Assembly: GCF_003206065.1 (NCBI RefSeq)
Contig: NZ_PZJQ01000002.1
Span: forward strand, 774,135-838,134
Direction: 5' to 3'
DNA: 64,000 bases
From: Salinicola halimionae
GTDB lineage: Bacteria > Pseudomonadota > Gammaproteobacteria > Pseudomonadales > Halomonadaceae
Shown piece after piece: positions 35,815-43,234 of the stretch (positions are counted from its first letter, which is position 1; each line of letters begins with the position of its first letter). Below the pieces are notes generated by a model that was not told the DNA's origin, made no database searches, and saw only the letters and a list, made by a program, of their open reading frames with translations. A program made the translations under genes and the position numbers.

Positions 35815-36699
35815 TCAGCCGTGGGCATCCGGCGGCAGCATCGGTTGAACCCGGCGGCGCCAGCGGGCAAAGACACTGTGATAACGCCCGAACAGCGCGG
35901 AAAGCAGGTAAACCACGCCGGCAAACAGAATGATGCAGGGCCCGGAGGGCAAGCCGGCGTGGTAGGAGAGCAGCAGCCCGCCGACGCTCGAGACCATGCC
36001 GATGGCGATCGCCAGCCCCATTAACCCCTCGAGCCGCTTCGACCAAAAGCGCGCGGCGGTGGCCGGCAGCATCATCAGGCCGACCGCCATCAGGGTGCCC
36101 AGGGTCTGAAAGCCGGCGGTCAGGTTGAGCACCATCAGGCCAAGGAACAGCCCGTGCACTGCGCTGCCGCGGATGCCCTGGCCGCGCAGAAACAGCGGAT
36201 CGAGACATTCGACGACCAGGATGCGGAAGATCGCGGCCAGCACGATCAGGGTCAGGCTCGACACACTGACGATCAGCCACAGCGCGGTACCGTTGACGGC
36301 CAGAATCGAGCCGAACAGCACGTGGGTCAGGTCGACGCTGCTGCCGCGCATCGAGATCAACATCACCCCGGCGGCGAGCGAAATCAGATAGAAGCTGGCG
36401 ATGGCCGAATCTTCCCGGTGGCCGGTCAGGCGCGACACGCTGCCCGCCAGCCCCGCCACCAGCAGCCCTGCGAGCAGGCCGCCGAAGCTCATCGCCGGTA
36501 GCGAAAACCCTGCCAGCAGAAAGCCGACCGCGACGCCCGGCAACACGGCGTGGGCCATGGCATCGCCGACCAGACTCATGCCGCGCAGCGTGAGGAAGAC
36601 CCCCAGCGGCGGGGCGACCAGCGACAACGCCAGCCCGGCCACCAGCGCGCGGCGCATGAAGCCGAAATCCAGCAGCGGAGAGAACAGCCAATCGATCAT
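35815..36699 (-). CDS. znuB: Zinc ABC transporter permease
   Basis: Inner-membrane permease of the ABC-3 metal family, 294 aa, with about eight spans. Family marks include LVAPPLGVFLTLRGMSLVGDAMAHAVLPGVAV at the N-terminus (broken over two helices) and LTAGFQTLGTLMAVGLMMLPATAARFW in the middle. Its start overlaps the znuC stop by 4 bases. A 60-base gap separates it from znuA. Confidence 0.92.
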   Translation of the reverse strand: MIDWLFSPLLDFGFMRRALVAGLALSLVAPPLGVFLTLRGMSLVGDAMAHAVLPGVAVGFLLAGFSLPAMSFGGLLAGLLVAGLAGSVSRLTGHREDSAIASFYLISLAAGVMLISMRGSSVDLTHVLFGSILAVNGTALWLIVSVSSLTLIVLAAIFRILVVECLDPLFLRGQGIRGSAVHGLFLGLMVLNLTAGFQTLGTLMAVGLMMLPATAARFWSKRLEGLMGLAIAIGMVSSVGGLLLSYHAGLPSGPCIILFAGVVYLLSALFGRYHSVFARWRRRVQPMLPPDAHG

Positions 36700-37418
36700 G
36701 TCAACGTCTCCGCCGGTGAAGAGGCGTCGCCGGCCCGAGAGGGCGTCGACCAGGTGCCGTGCCCGCGTTCCAGCCGCAGGGTTCGATCGGCAAGACGGGT
36801 CATCTGATCGTGATCGTGCAGCACGATGATGATCGCCGCGCCCTCAGCCGCCATGGTGCGCAGCACGTCGATCAACACCTCGACGGTCGCGGCATCGACA
36901 TTGGCAAACGGCTCATCGAGCAGCAGAAGTTGGGCTTCCTGCATCAGCGTGCGGCCGAGCAGGGCACGCTGGCGCTGGCCGCCGGAAAGCTCACCTAGCG
37001 GGCGGTGTTCGAACGCCTGCAGCCCCAGGCGCTGCATCACCGCCTGACCACGGCGATACTCCGGTGGCCCGTAACGCTTGAAGCTGCCGTGGGTCGGCCA
37101 GCAGCCGCTCATCACCAGCTCCTCGACGCTCATGGGGAAAGTCAGATCCAGCGCCAGCTGCTGTGGCAACCACGCACGGCGGGCATTGGGAACCTCGCAG
37201 CGAACGCGGCCGCTGACCGGGCGCAGCTCGCCCATGATGCCCTGGACCAGCGTGCTCTTGCCGGCCCCGTTGGCGCCCACCAGCGCGGTAATCGTGCCGG
37301 CCTCGAAATGACCGTCGATATTCTCCAGCACCATGCGGTTGCCCTGCGCCAACGACAGGGACTCCAGCGTCAGTAGCGTGTCGGGTTTTGCCATGGATCG
37401 TGTCTGCAACGGAGCCAT
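36696..37418 (-). CDS. znuC: Zinc ABC transporter ATP-binding protein
   Basis: ATPase of the zinc importer, 240 aa from the ATG at 37418. Walker A is GANGAGKST, the signature [15 protein letters not shown] and Walker B LLLLDEPFANVD; the H-loop is in IIIVLHDHDQ. The start at 37418 is chosen because its ATG overlaps the stop of an upstream 48-codon frame as TGATG, the classic coupling arrangement; an internal ATG at 37394 is an alternative. A Zur-box-like palindrome lies further upstream. Confidence 0.92.
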   Translation of the reverse strand: MAPLQTRSMAKPDTLLTLESLSLAQGNRMVLENIDGHFEAGTITALVGANGAGKSTLVQGIMGELRPVSGRVRCEVPNARRAWLPQQLALDLTFPMSVEELVMSGCWPTHGSFKRYGPPEYRRGQAVMQRLGLQAFEHRPLGELSGGQRQRALLGRTLMQEAQLLLLDEPFANVDAATVEVLIDVLRTMAAEGAAIIIVLHDHDQMTRLADRTLRLERGHGTWSTPSRAGDASSPAETLT

Positions 37419-37564
37419 CAACCGAACACCCCGCCCGCCCAACCGGCGACGAGCCACAGCACCGCCAGAGGAATGAGCGCCAGCAACACACGCCGCCCGG
37501 CGCCAAGCGACATCAGTGAAAAGTGGCACGGCCCATCGGAGCGATGCCGGTGACGATGTGACAT
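37418..37564 (-). CDS. His-rich 48-aa putative membrane peptide upstream of znuC
   Basis: Short frame that starts at ATG 37564 (AGG about 12 bases upstream) directly below the Zur-like box and stops in TGATG shared with znuC. The first residues alternate His and Arg (MSHRHRHRSDGPCH: three His at positions 3, 5 and 7, a Cys-His pair at 13-14), followed by one hydrophobic helix (VLLALIPLAVLWLVAGWAGG). An internal ATG at 37513 would give only the membrane part. I recognise no family. Metal sensing or delivery beside ZnuABC, or a translated leader that couples znuC, is inferred. Confidence 0.5.
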   Translation of the reverse strand: MSHRHRHRSDGPCHFSLMSLGAGRRVLLALIPLAVLWLVAGWAGGVFG

Positions 37565-37596
37565 GAACAGATCTACCTGAAGAAAACAGGCAGAAA

Positions 37597-37611
37597 GGTT
37601 ATATCATAACA
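37597..37611. promoter_or_regulatory. Zur-box-like operator of the znu operon
   Basis: GGTTATATCATAACA resembles the gammaproteobacterial Zur consensus TGTTATAATATAACA, with arms GTTAT and ATAAC intact. It is the only such site in the gap upstream of the znuC unit. Zinc-dependent repression by Zur is inferred; zur itself is not in the window. Confidence 0.75.
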
Positions 37612-37619
37612 AAATGGGT

Positions 37620-37948
37620 GCCAAGCAGAGATTGCGGCCCCTTGTGTAAGAGATCACCGACAGTCCTTAGGTCGGGCTTGTAGCGACACGGTATCTGCGT
37701 TACCAAGGGTTACAGAAGACGCTCGAGGCCGATGGCTGAGCTTGGTGAGGGTATATTCGACAGACGGGTCGAATGGCTGCAATCGACCCTAAGCGGACAT
37801 GGCGGCAAAGGTAGCAGGCGCGTTTATTGGTGCTATGGGCAGTCGCAATGAAAGTGCCAATTAAAATCAGCAAGTTGGTAGTGCGGTATAATAATATTGA
37901 ACGCGCATGCTCGTTCAAGTGGAAAAACACGTGTGCTACCAGATACCT
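37620..37948. other. Gap between znu promoter and the accessory cassette
   Basis: No gene seen. Composition becomes AT-richer rightward. Contents: an inverted repeat GGGTCGA / TCGACCC at 37766-37789 with an adjoining AAGCGGACAT, and a TATAAT at about 37887 that could drive the next gene. The junction with the cassette is the GTTAGGC at 37949. Confidence 0.5.
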
Positions 37949-37949
37949 G

Positions 37950-39778
37950 TTAGGCAACTTCAACAAGGAGCTATCATGAATGAAGAGCTAGTCAGATTAA
38001 TGGAAGAGCTTGATCGTTCTAAGGAGATAGCTAGCGAACATTCTATTTCGTCAAAAATAAATCGTGCTACCGAAAATGATCAAAGTCCAAAGGCCATAGC
38101 CGAAAGAATTGCATTTGGATTTTGCGAAGAATATCTGGATAAGCCAAATGGCTGGGGCACATATTTTGGGCCTATGATGGTTTGGGTTGGGGATGACGGT
38201 AAGGCGTATGAAAGTCCCAGCATTGCACTGGTGACCAAAGAAATTATTGAGCACTGGAAAAGCAGGTCACAAGAAACCAATAATCCATTGATGAAAGCTC
38301 GCTATGCTGGGCTTGTTTGGGATCTCTCTGAAGCTGCTGTGGACGAAAAGCCTGACTATAGGATTGCTATTGACTATGTAAATGCGCTTCTTGATGTGAC
38401 TGATAACGATCTCTGCGAACACCCAATCGAAGCAATCACGAAAATCAAAAGGGCGTTCAAAGTTGCGTCCGCTCTGAATAACAGAGAACTGGCAGAAAGG
38501 TGTGTTGAAAGCGCGATTAAATTAGAATGCAGAATTGCTGAGGATGATAAAGCGGGCCTTTGGGGATTTTGCTTTGAGCTTTTTGTTTTAGGTAAATATA
38601 GGAATTTGTCTGAGACACAAGAGCAAAAGCTTGTGGATGATCTCGAGTCCCGATTAACACGTGTCTCTAAAGGGCATTCACCATGGGTGTGTGAATCGGC
38701 GGCCATCCCTTTAGCCACTTATTATCGTAGCAAGGGAATGAACGATGAAGTCATTCGAGTAATTGAGGTCGTAGGAAATAGTTTTGAAGATGCGTGTGAT
38801 GGCTTGGCTCCAATGCAGGTCTCTTCTTGGCTCCAGCATTTGCACGACATTTATATAAGCTACAACATGATCGAAAACGCAGAACGCGTTTCGAAGAAGA
38901 TCTCTGAGGTAGGGCCAGGTGTCGTAGAGAGTATGCAAGAATTCTCTCATAGCATGGAGATTCCCAAGGAAAAGTTAGATGCATATCTAGCTTCAATGAC
39001 GGAAGGTGGGCTTCATAAAACCCTTAGTAGAACTGCTGCGCAATTTATTCCGAAGAGGGATCAAGTAGAACAGCAGGTCTTGGGTCTGGCAAAAAATCAC
39101 CCATTGACATATTTGTTTACGAAGACACTGCAGGACCACAAGGGAAGACCTGTGGCGACGATTGGAGGAATAGAAGACGATCTGGAAGGCAATGTAATTC
39201 ACCAGCTATCACAAAATATGAGTATTTACTCATTTTTTCTCAGGCATTCATTTAAAAAAGCCTCTGAAGTTTACGAATTTGATGCCCAAGAATTGACCGC
39301 ATATATATTTCAGTCACCGATATTCGAAGAGTCTAAAAAGGATCTTATCCATACTGGTGTCCAAGCTTACCTCGGCGAGGATTATATCTCCGCAATACAT
39401 ATATTGGTTCCCCAGGCAGAGGCAGCTATTCGAACGTTGGTGGAGCTAATGGGGGGCGCTACTTTAAGGAAGAATAGGCAGGGTGGGCTACAGTTGAGGA
39501 CGTTTGACGATTTACTAAGAGATGAAAGGGTAGAAGAGTGTTTTGGTACTGATTCATCTTTCTATTTCAGGATGCTACTTACTGATCAACGGGGTTGGAA
39601 TATGCGAAATGACGTATGCCATGGAATCAGTCCGGTAGGTGCCTTCAATTATTCCACGGCAGATAGAATCATGCACGTAGTCCTTTGCTTGGCTCAGGTT
39701 AGAGAGAACAATACCTAACAAGGTGCTGCTGGCGGACAATTTTTACGCTGCTCTATAAAATTGCCGCAGAACGCGACG
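37950..39778 (+). mobile_element. Integron-type gene cassette carrying the DUF4209/HEPN gene
   Basis: The segment has the anatomy of a single mobile gene cassette: core site GTTAGGC at its left end (37949-37955), a ribosome site and one gene occupying nearly all of it, and an attC-like site whose first box overlaps the gene's stop codon. In the excised circle the left GTTAGGC would join the attC and pair exactly with its CCTAAC box, as cassettes require. Base composition is clearly more AT-rich than the surroundings. No integron integrase or second cassette is visible in the window, so this would be a lone cassette inserted at a secondary site. Confidence 0.65.
37976..39718 (+). CDS. DUF4209-like protein with C-terminal HEPN motif
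   Basis: Large, mostly helical soluble protein of 580 aa. The C-terminal part contains GWNMRNDVCHG: R544 and H549 give the Rx4H motif of HEPN ribonucleases, and RNxxxHG is the signature of DUF4209. The preceding segment (QAYLGEDYISAIHILVPQAEAAIRTLVELMGG, in pieces) is the usual lead-in helix. The N-terminal two thirds resemble a helical-repeat region with no recognised motif. Codon use is AT-rich and unlike the flanks. ATG at 37976 has AAGGAG five bases upstream. HEPN proteins often act in defence as RNases; that role is inferred. It sits inside a cassette-like element next to a TIR gene. Confidence 0.7.
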   Translation: MNEELVRLMEELDRSKEIASEHSISSKINRATENDQSPKAIAERIAFGFCEEYLDKPNGWGTYFGPMMVWVGDDGKAYESPSIALVTKEIIEHWKSRSQETNNPLMKARYAGLVWDLSEAAVDEKPDYRIAIDYVNALLDVTDNDLCEHPIEAITKIKRAFKVASALNNRELAERCVESAIKLECRIAEDDKAGLWGFCFELFVLGKYRNLSETQEQKLVDDLESRLTRVSKGHSPWVCESAAIPLATYYRSKGMNDEVIRVIEVVGNSFEDACDGLAPMQVSSWLQHLHDIYISYNMIENAERVSKKISEVGPGVVESMQEFSHSMEIPKEKLDAYLASMTEGGLHKTLSRTAAQFIPKRDQVEQQVLGLAKNHPLTYLFTKTLQDHKGRPVATIGGIEDDLEGNVIHQLSQNMSIYSFFLRHSFKKASEVYEFDAQELTAYIFQSPIFEESKKDLIHTGVQAYLGEDYISAIHILVPQAEAAIRTLVELMGGATLRKNRQGGLQLRTFDDLLRDERVEECFGTDSSFYFRMLLTDQRGWNMRNDVCHGISPVGAFNYSTADRIMHVVLCLAQVRENNT

Positions 39779-39784
39779 TTATAT
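39713..39784 (+). repeat. attC-like integron recombination site
   Basis: Outer boxes ACCTAAC (39713-39719) and GTTATAT (39778-39784). The inner part folds as CTG, CGG and CAATTTT pairing with AAAATTG, CCG and CAG, leaving an extrahelical G and A on one strand only, the hallmark by which the integrase chooses the attC bottom strand. The stop codon of the HEPN gene lies inside the first box. Confidence 0.7.
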
Positions 39785-39943
39785 CAGCTCTGGCTGAACG
39801 TCCGCTCTTGGCCGGTAGCTGCCGGCCGCCAGATGCAGCTTCCGGAGTCGATACCGGTGACTAAACATGGTGTAAGGCGGCCCCTAAGGTTTTTTCATTT
39901 CTGGCAAGCGCTCCAGTCCCACGGATATCTGGCAGGAATCAGT

Positions 39944-40897
39944 TTAACGCTGCAGAGGAGCAATGACGGTTTCCCATAGCAGCTCCGCGGCACCTTCCTG
40001 TGATAGTTTCTGATCGCGTCCTCTAGGGGCAGTCATTCCCAAGCTCGTTAGATAGAGCGATTGGTCATCTGCCTGTATCGTGAGCATCTCGTTGTACGAG
40101 CTGTCGCTGAAAGAGGCGCCCTGGCTATAGTAGATACCCGCACCCATTTGGCCTCCAACAAAGACCGTCGCCCTGGCAACGTCTTGACCGTCCTTATAGA
40201 TGGTTGCCGAGAACCTATTGGCATCGACTCGCCGGAATGCCCCCTCGAAACCGGGATTGCGTGCCTGAAGTTCATTCAGTGAGTTTTCGAAATAGCGCGC
40301 GATGTACTCGAAGGTGTCGAGCTGGAACCGGTCTTTGTCCAGCTGAGTGAAGGTCTTGGTAAGACGCAGATTGCTTGATCGTGGGCCATTAGGTACTACC
40401 TGGTGGGAGGTAGTTAGGTTGATGCGATCTGTTTGCGGACTGACGCCGATGTCCCTGGTACGCAATTTCTCAGCTGCTTTACGCACCTCTTTGGCCACCA
40501 GCAGAAACGCTTCGTCCCTATCAGGCCACAACGTAACTGGCTTTCCGTCCTGAGGGGTGCCAAGGAGTTTGCCGAATGGCGCGTACTGCCAATCGCATGC
40601 GCGTAGGATCACTGGGATGACGATCGCATCACCAGCTTGATGGCGCTCCATAGCCCGCTTCATCTCGATGTTGTAACAATAGTCGGAAGCGATGAAGTCG
40701 GGGCTGACCAACAGCAGGATGATCTCATCGCTGTTGATATGTTCGTCAATGGCAGCATCGATCTCTTGGCCAGCATTGATACGTCGATCATGCCAAGTGT
40801 TGATGACCCCTTGCCGCCTGAGCATTGCAAGCTGCTTCTCAAGCTGATCTCGCAGCGCCTCGTCAACATGACAGTATGAGAAAAAAACATTGGGCAA
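39944..40897 (-). CDS. TIR-domain protein with conserved C-terminal domain
   Basis: Cytoplasmic protein of 317 aa. Residues 1-145 form a TIR domain: first strand NVFFSYCHVDE, box-2-like DEIILLLVSPDFIASDYC, and the catalytic-type Glu E78 in YCYNIEMKRAM, the position used by NADase TIRs. Residues about 180-317 form a separate domain (FQLDTFEYIARYFENSLNEL, RRVDANRFSATIYKDGQ, GGQMGAGIYYSQG, LYLTSLGM) that I have seen attached to bacterial TIRs but cannot name; it may sense the trigger. Start is TTG at 40897 with GGGGAT upstream; no ATG or GTG gives a full first strand. Divergent from a 118-aa gene. Anti-phage NAD depletion is the likely role by family. Confidence 0.8.
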   Translation of the reverse strand: MPNVFFSYCHVDEALRDQLEKQLAMLRRQGVINTWHDRRINAGQEIDAAIDEHINSDEIILLLVSPDFIASDYCYNIEMKRAMERHQAGDAIVIPVILRACDWQYAPFGKLLGTPQDGKPVTLWPDRDEAFLLVAKEVRKAAEKLRTRDIGVSPQTDRINLTTSHQVVPNGPRSSNLRLTKTFTQLDKDRFQLDTFEYIARYFENSLNELQARNPGFEGAFRRVDANRFSATIYKDGQDVARATVFVGGQMGAGIYYSQGASFSDSSYNEMLTIQADDQSLYLTSLGMTAPRGRDQKLSQEGAAELLWETVIAPLQR

Positions 40898-41051
40898 GAT
40901 CAGTAATCCCCAGTGATAGGCTTTACCCGATCTTACGATCTATTGTGCGCTGAACACAAAGCTTTATGATTACGTCAAGCATCTGGGAACTACAATTCAG
41001 ATCGGCGCAGCCAAACCCTCCCCGCCTCACACCAACAAGAAGGAAAGCGGT

Positions 41052-41408
41052 ATGGAGATCGTCACCCTCGTTGAAATCTGCTTAAACCGTATCGGAACAG
41101 CTCAAGGGACTGGTGGAGCCTTTAGCGCCAGTAAGTCGCTCGTAGTGTTTGCTGAGGTAGAAGACCCAGAAATACAGACAGTACGCGACATGGTTATCAA
41201 GGCAGCTGAGGAGAATGGAGAGACCGATGCGCTTGATGAACTCAAGCACGACCCCCACTATGGAGCAGGAACCATCTTCTTCAATATTCAGGGGAGGAAC
41301 GTCCATTACAGCCAAGTATATGCCGAGTGCGAGGTCTTTCCGGCACTCAAGTCTGGAGATCGTTATTCCCGTCTACAGGAAGTTAAAACAACGTCTCGCG
41401 ATAGGTGA
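41052..41408 (+). CDS. Hypothetical 118-aa protein divergent from the TIR gene
   Basis: Small soluble acidic protein, ATG at 41052 with AAGGAA upstream. It has no signal peptide or membrane segment and no motif I recognise; an alternation of predicted strands and helices (SLVVFAEVEDPEIQTVRDMVIKAAEEN, then GAGTIFFNIQGRNVHYSQVYAE, in pieces) suggests a small alpha/beta fold. Its 5' end faces the TIR gene across 154 bases, so the two may share a control region and function (for example antitoxin, sensor or co-effector). That link is inference. Confidence 0.6.
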   Translation: MEIVTLVEICLNRIGTAQGTGGAFSASKSLVVFAEVEDPEIQTVRDMVIKAAEENGETDALDELKHDPHYGAGTIFFNIQGRNVHYSQVYAECEVFPALKSGDRYSRLQEVKTTSRDR

Positions 41409-41523
41409 AGCAGCAGCGCCAAGAGGTGGAGGTTTTGCTTGAAGCCGCCACGCCACTGAGTCGTCCCTAATTTTGTAGATATCGCCACGCTCAAATGGAA
41501 GCCTACTAATACTTTGCGGGGTA

Positions 41524-41547
41524 GTCCGCTTAAGGCCGAAAGCGGAC
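41524..41547. terminator. Inverted repeat at the right edge of the accessory island
   Basis: GTCCGCTT and AAGCGGAC, eight-base arms with an eight-base loop (AAGGCCGA). It separates the 118-aa gene from the convergent SIMPL gene and may terminate both. Sequences with CCGCTT/AAGCGG also occur at 37789-37800 and 39800-39827 in the island. Confidence 0.5.
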
Positions 41548-41560
41548 CCTCGAATTGGCC

Positions 41561-42268
41561 TCACTCCTCCAGCGCGTAATCGATCGTCGTCACCACCCGC
41601 ACCCGCTTGATATCGGGGGTGTAGCTGTCGAGATCCTCGATCGAGAAGTAGCCTTGGCTGGCGCTGCGAATCGCGCCGACGCGACTGCCGGAGTCTCTGG
41701 CGAACTGCTGGGCCACACCGCGTGCATCCTTGGTGGCTTCGGCGACCATTTCCGGCTTGAGGTCATTGAGGCCGGTGAACAGGAATTCGGTACGGTAATC
41801 GTAATTGGGTGACAGCACGACGCCGGCACGCACCAGTTCTCCCGTTTGGGGCATCGCTTTCTTGACGTTATCGACTGCCGGGGTTCGCAGCAGCACCGTG
41901 GCTTCGGCCTGATAACGCTCGTCGGGCCGGTCGGCGCCATAGAGGTTGGCGAATCGGTCGGTCACCTGGGGCGAGGTCACGGTAATGTTGCCGGTCTCGA
42001 AACCACGCTGGGTCAGGAATTCGCGAATGCGGGTTTCCTGAGCGGTCAGGTCGCGCTGCAGCGTTTCCAGCTCGTTGGCGGTGACGGTGTAGTGCAGCGG
42101 CCAGAGTGCCATGTCCGCTGGCACCTCACGGTCCGAAAGCCCCTTGACTGTGACGCTACGACCGGCGTCTCGCCAGGTTTCGGCGGCATCTTCGATATAG
42201 CTGCCGCCCCAGATCATGCCGATTGCCAGTAGGCCTCCCAGAATCACCGCGCTCCGTGTCGGTAGCAT
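41561..42268 (-). CDS. SIMPL-domain (DUF541) exported protein
   Basis: Protein of 235 aa with an N-terminal membrane anchor or uncleaved signal (AVILGGLLAIGMIWGGSYI) and a SIMPL/DUF541 domain: VTVKGLSDREVPADMALW, the long helix ELETLQRDLTAQETRIREFL, and the C-terminal SQGYFSIEDLD with VRVVTTIDYAL. Related proteins lie in the periplasm and form ring-like oligomers; function unknown. Normal GC-rich coding, so it is back in the core genome to the right of the island. Confidence 0.85.
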   Translation of the reverse strand: MLPTRSAVILGGLLAIGMIWGGSYIEDAAETWRDAGRSVTVKGLSDREVPADMALWPLHYTVTANELETLQRDLTAQETRIREFLTQRGFETGNITVTSPQVTDRFANLYGADRPDERYQAEATVLLRTPAVDNVKKAMPQTGELVRAGVVLSPNYDYRTEFLFTGLNDLKPEMVAEATKDARGVAQQFARDSGSRVGAIRSASQGYFSIEDLDSYTPDIKRVRVVTTIDYALEE

Positions 42269-42459
42269 TGATTTCTCCTGTTTCCATAGCCGTCTGCTGG
42301 CATTGTCCTGATAGCCAGTATCGTAGCCGGTTATCAGTGCCGTGGGATAGACCGCCGCCGTCTGGCAATCCGGTGACTCTATCCATCAATCCCGCTGATA
42401 TTTGATTTCAGACTGACTGATTAGTCAGCTAATAAGGTGATCCCCATAATCGCGTCATC

Positions 42460-42480
42460 GGTTAGGCCAAGGGGCCAACC
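42460..42480. promoter_or_regulatory. Leader hairpin of the small exported protein gene (copy A)
   Basis: GGTTAGGCC / GGCCAACC-type inverted repeat about 20 bases before the ribosome site GGAGG; exactly conserved in copy B at 45380-45400, in a region otherwise free to drift. Confidence 0.5.
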
Positions 42481-42509
42481 ACTCAAACGAAGATGATTGG
42501 AGGTTCACC

Positions 42510-42884
42510 ATGAAAACTCGCATTCTCGCCGCTATCGCACTGGCCGTCGCACTCCCTGCCGCCGCTCAGGCCAACAGCGTCATGGAGCAACGGGCATTCG
42601 CTCAGCAGCACGAAGCGCTGAATACCCAGACAACTTCCAGCTATCAGTTGCTGCCGTCCGACTATCGCATCAATACCGTCAGCGGCGGCCATAGCACCGC
42701 GGCCGATCATTCCCTTGCCTATGTCGCAGCGATCACGCAGCGGGCAACCGCTATCGCTGGTGGCAATAGCGAGCTGGTCGGCCAAGGCCAGAGTGATTCA
42801 GCCGCGCAGTCGCTGCAGAACGTCAATGGCGGCGGCGATACCGGGCAGGGCAATGTCGAAATGTCTTTCGCCAGCCTCGATTGA
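42510..42884 (+). CDS. Small exported protein, copy A (unknown function)
   Basis: Protein of 124 aa with a strong signal peptide (KTRILAAIALAVALPAAAQA, cleavage about residue 21). The mature part is polar, Gln/Asn/Ser-rich, without Cys. Comparison with the copy at 45430 shows two conserved blocks, NSVMEQRAFAQQHEALNTQT at the mature N-terminus and the C-terminal QNVNGGGDTGxGNVEMxFASLD, with a variable middle. No family recognised; a secreted or periplasmic role is inferred. RBS GGAGG at the right distance. Confidence 0.7.
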   Translation: MKTRILAAIALAVALPAAAQANSVMEQRAFAQQHEALNTQTTSSYQLLPSDYRINTVSGGHSTAADHSLAYVAAITQRATAIAGGNSELVGQGQSDSAAQSLQNVNGGGDTGQGNVEMSFASLD

Positions 42885-42904
42885 TCGATAAGGCTGTGAC
42901 GGTA

Positions 42905-42925
42905 GGCGCCCGAGTGTCGGGCGCC
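42905..42925 (+). terminator. Hairpin after small exported protein gene A
   Basis: Nine-base stem GGCGCCCGA / TCGGGCGCC with loop GTG; no T-run. Confidence 0.6.
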
Positions 42926-43039
42926 CTGACAGGAATTGAAACTCGAGCCGTATGACACTCGAGCCGGCACGACCACTTTTGCTTCTTCTTAGTTGCTTCT
43001 TGCTAGTTGGTACTTCCAGGTTCCCTGTACCTCCAACTT

Positions 43040-43071
43040 CCCCGGTCCATCCCCTGGTCCGGGGCTTTTTT
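43040..43071 (+). terminator. Second terminator of copy A
   Basis: Stem CCCCGGTCC / GGTCCGGGG (one mismatch) followed by six T. The same element follows copy B at 45982. Confidence 0.75.
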
Positions 43072-43100
43072 GTGTCTGGCCATCATGATTTCCGCCGGCG

Positions 43101-43215
43101 TAGACCAGCTGCGTGTGGCCCGGCTCGTTGACGGTGCGGGTCAGCTGGATGAGTACCAGTACGCCGGGTCGTGGTCGGATTCCGGGCGCCGATGAACTCC
43201 TTGCGGACTTCCCTG
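43101..43215 (-). pseudogene. Eroded otsA fragment
   Basis: This stretch aligns with the minus-strand otsA coding region at about 46236-46340: shared blocks include CTCGTTG, GAGTACCAGTACGCCGGG versus GAGCACCAGCACGCCGGG, and GAACTCCTTGCGGAC versus GAACTCCTTGCAGAC. Indels break the frame. It lies in the same position relative to copy A as true otsA does to copy B, so it is the remnant of an ancestral duplication rather than a chance match. Confidence 0.7.
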
Positions 43216-43234
43216 GACGCCTCGGAAACCATGA

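Larger units (their letters stand above)
42383..43071 (+). repeat. Segmental duplication, copy A (small exported protein unit)
   Basis: Matches 45303-46013: the leader, the small exported protein gene, a GGCGCC-type hairpin and a second terminator are alike in order and sequence. The leader and signal-peptide code are nearly identical; the middle of the gene and the spacer are diverged. Each copy is followed by otsA sequence, intact after copy B and decayed after copy A. Confidence 0.85.

Noticed and set aside
39779-39943. Second attC site or cassette for the TIR gene
   Set aside because: Inverted repeats are present (GGCCGG/CCGGCC at 39810-39827) but no pair of core boxes with a foldable spacer; the TIR gene is also on the opposite strand from the cassette gene.
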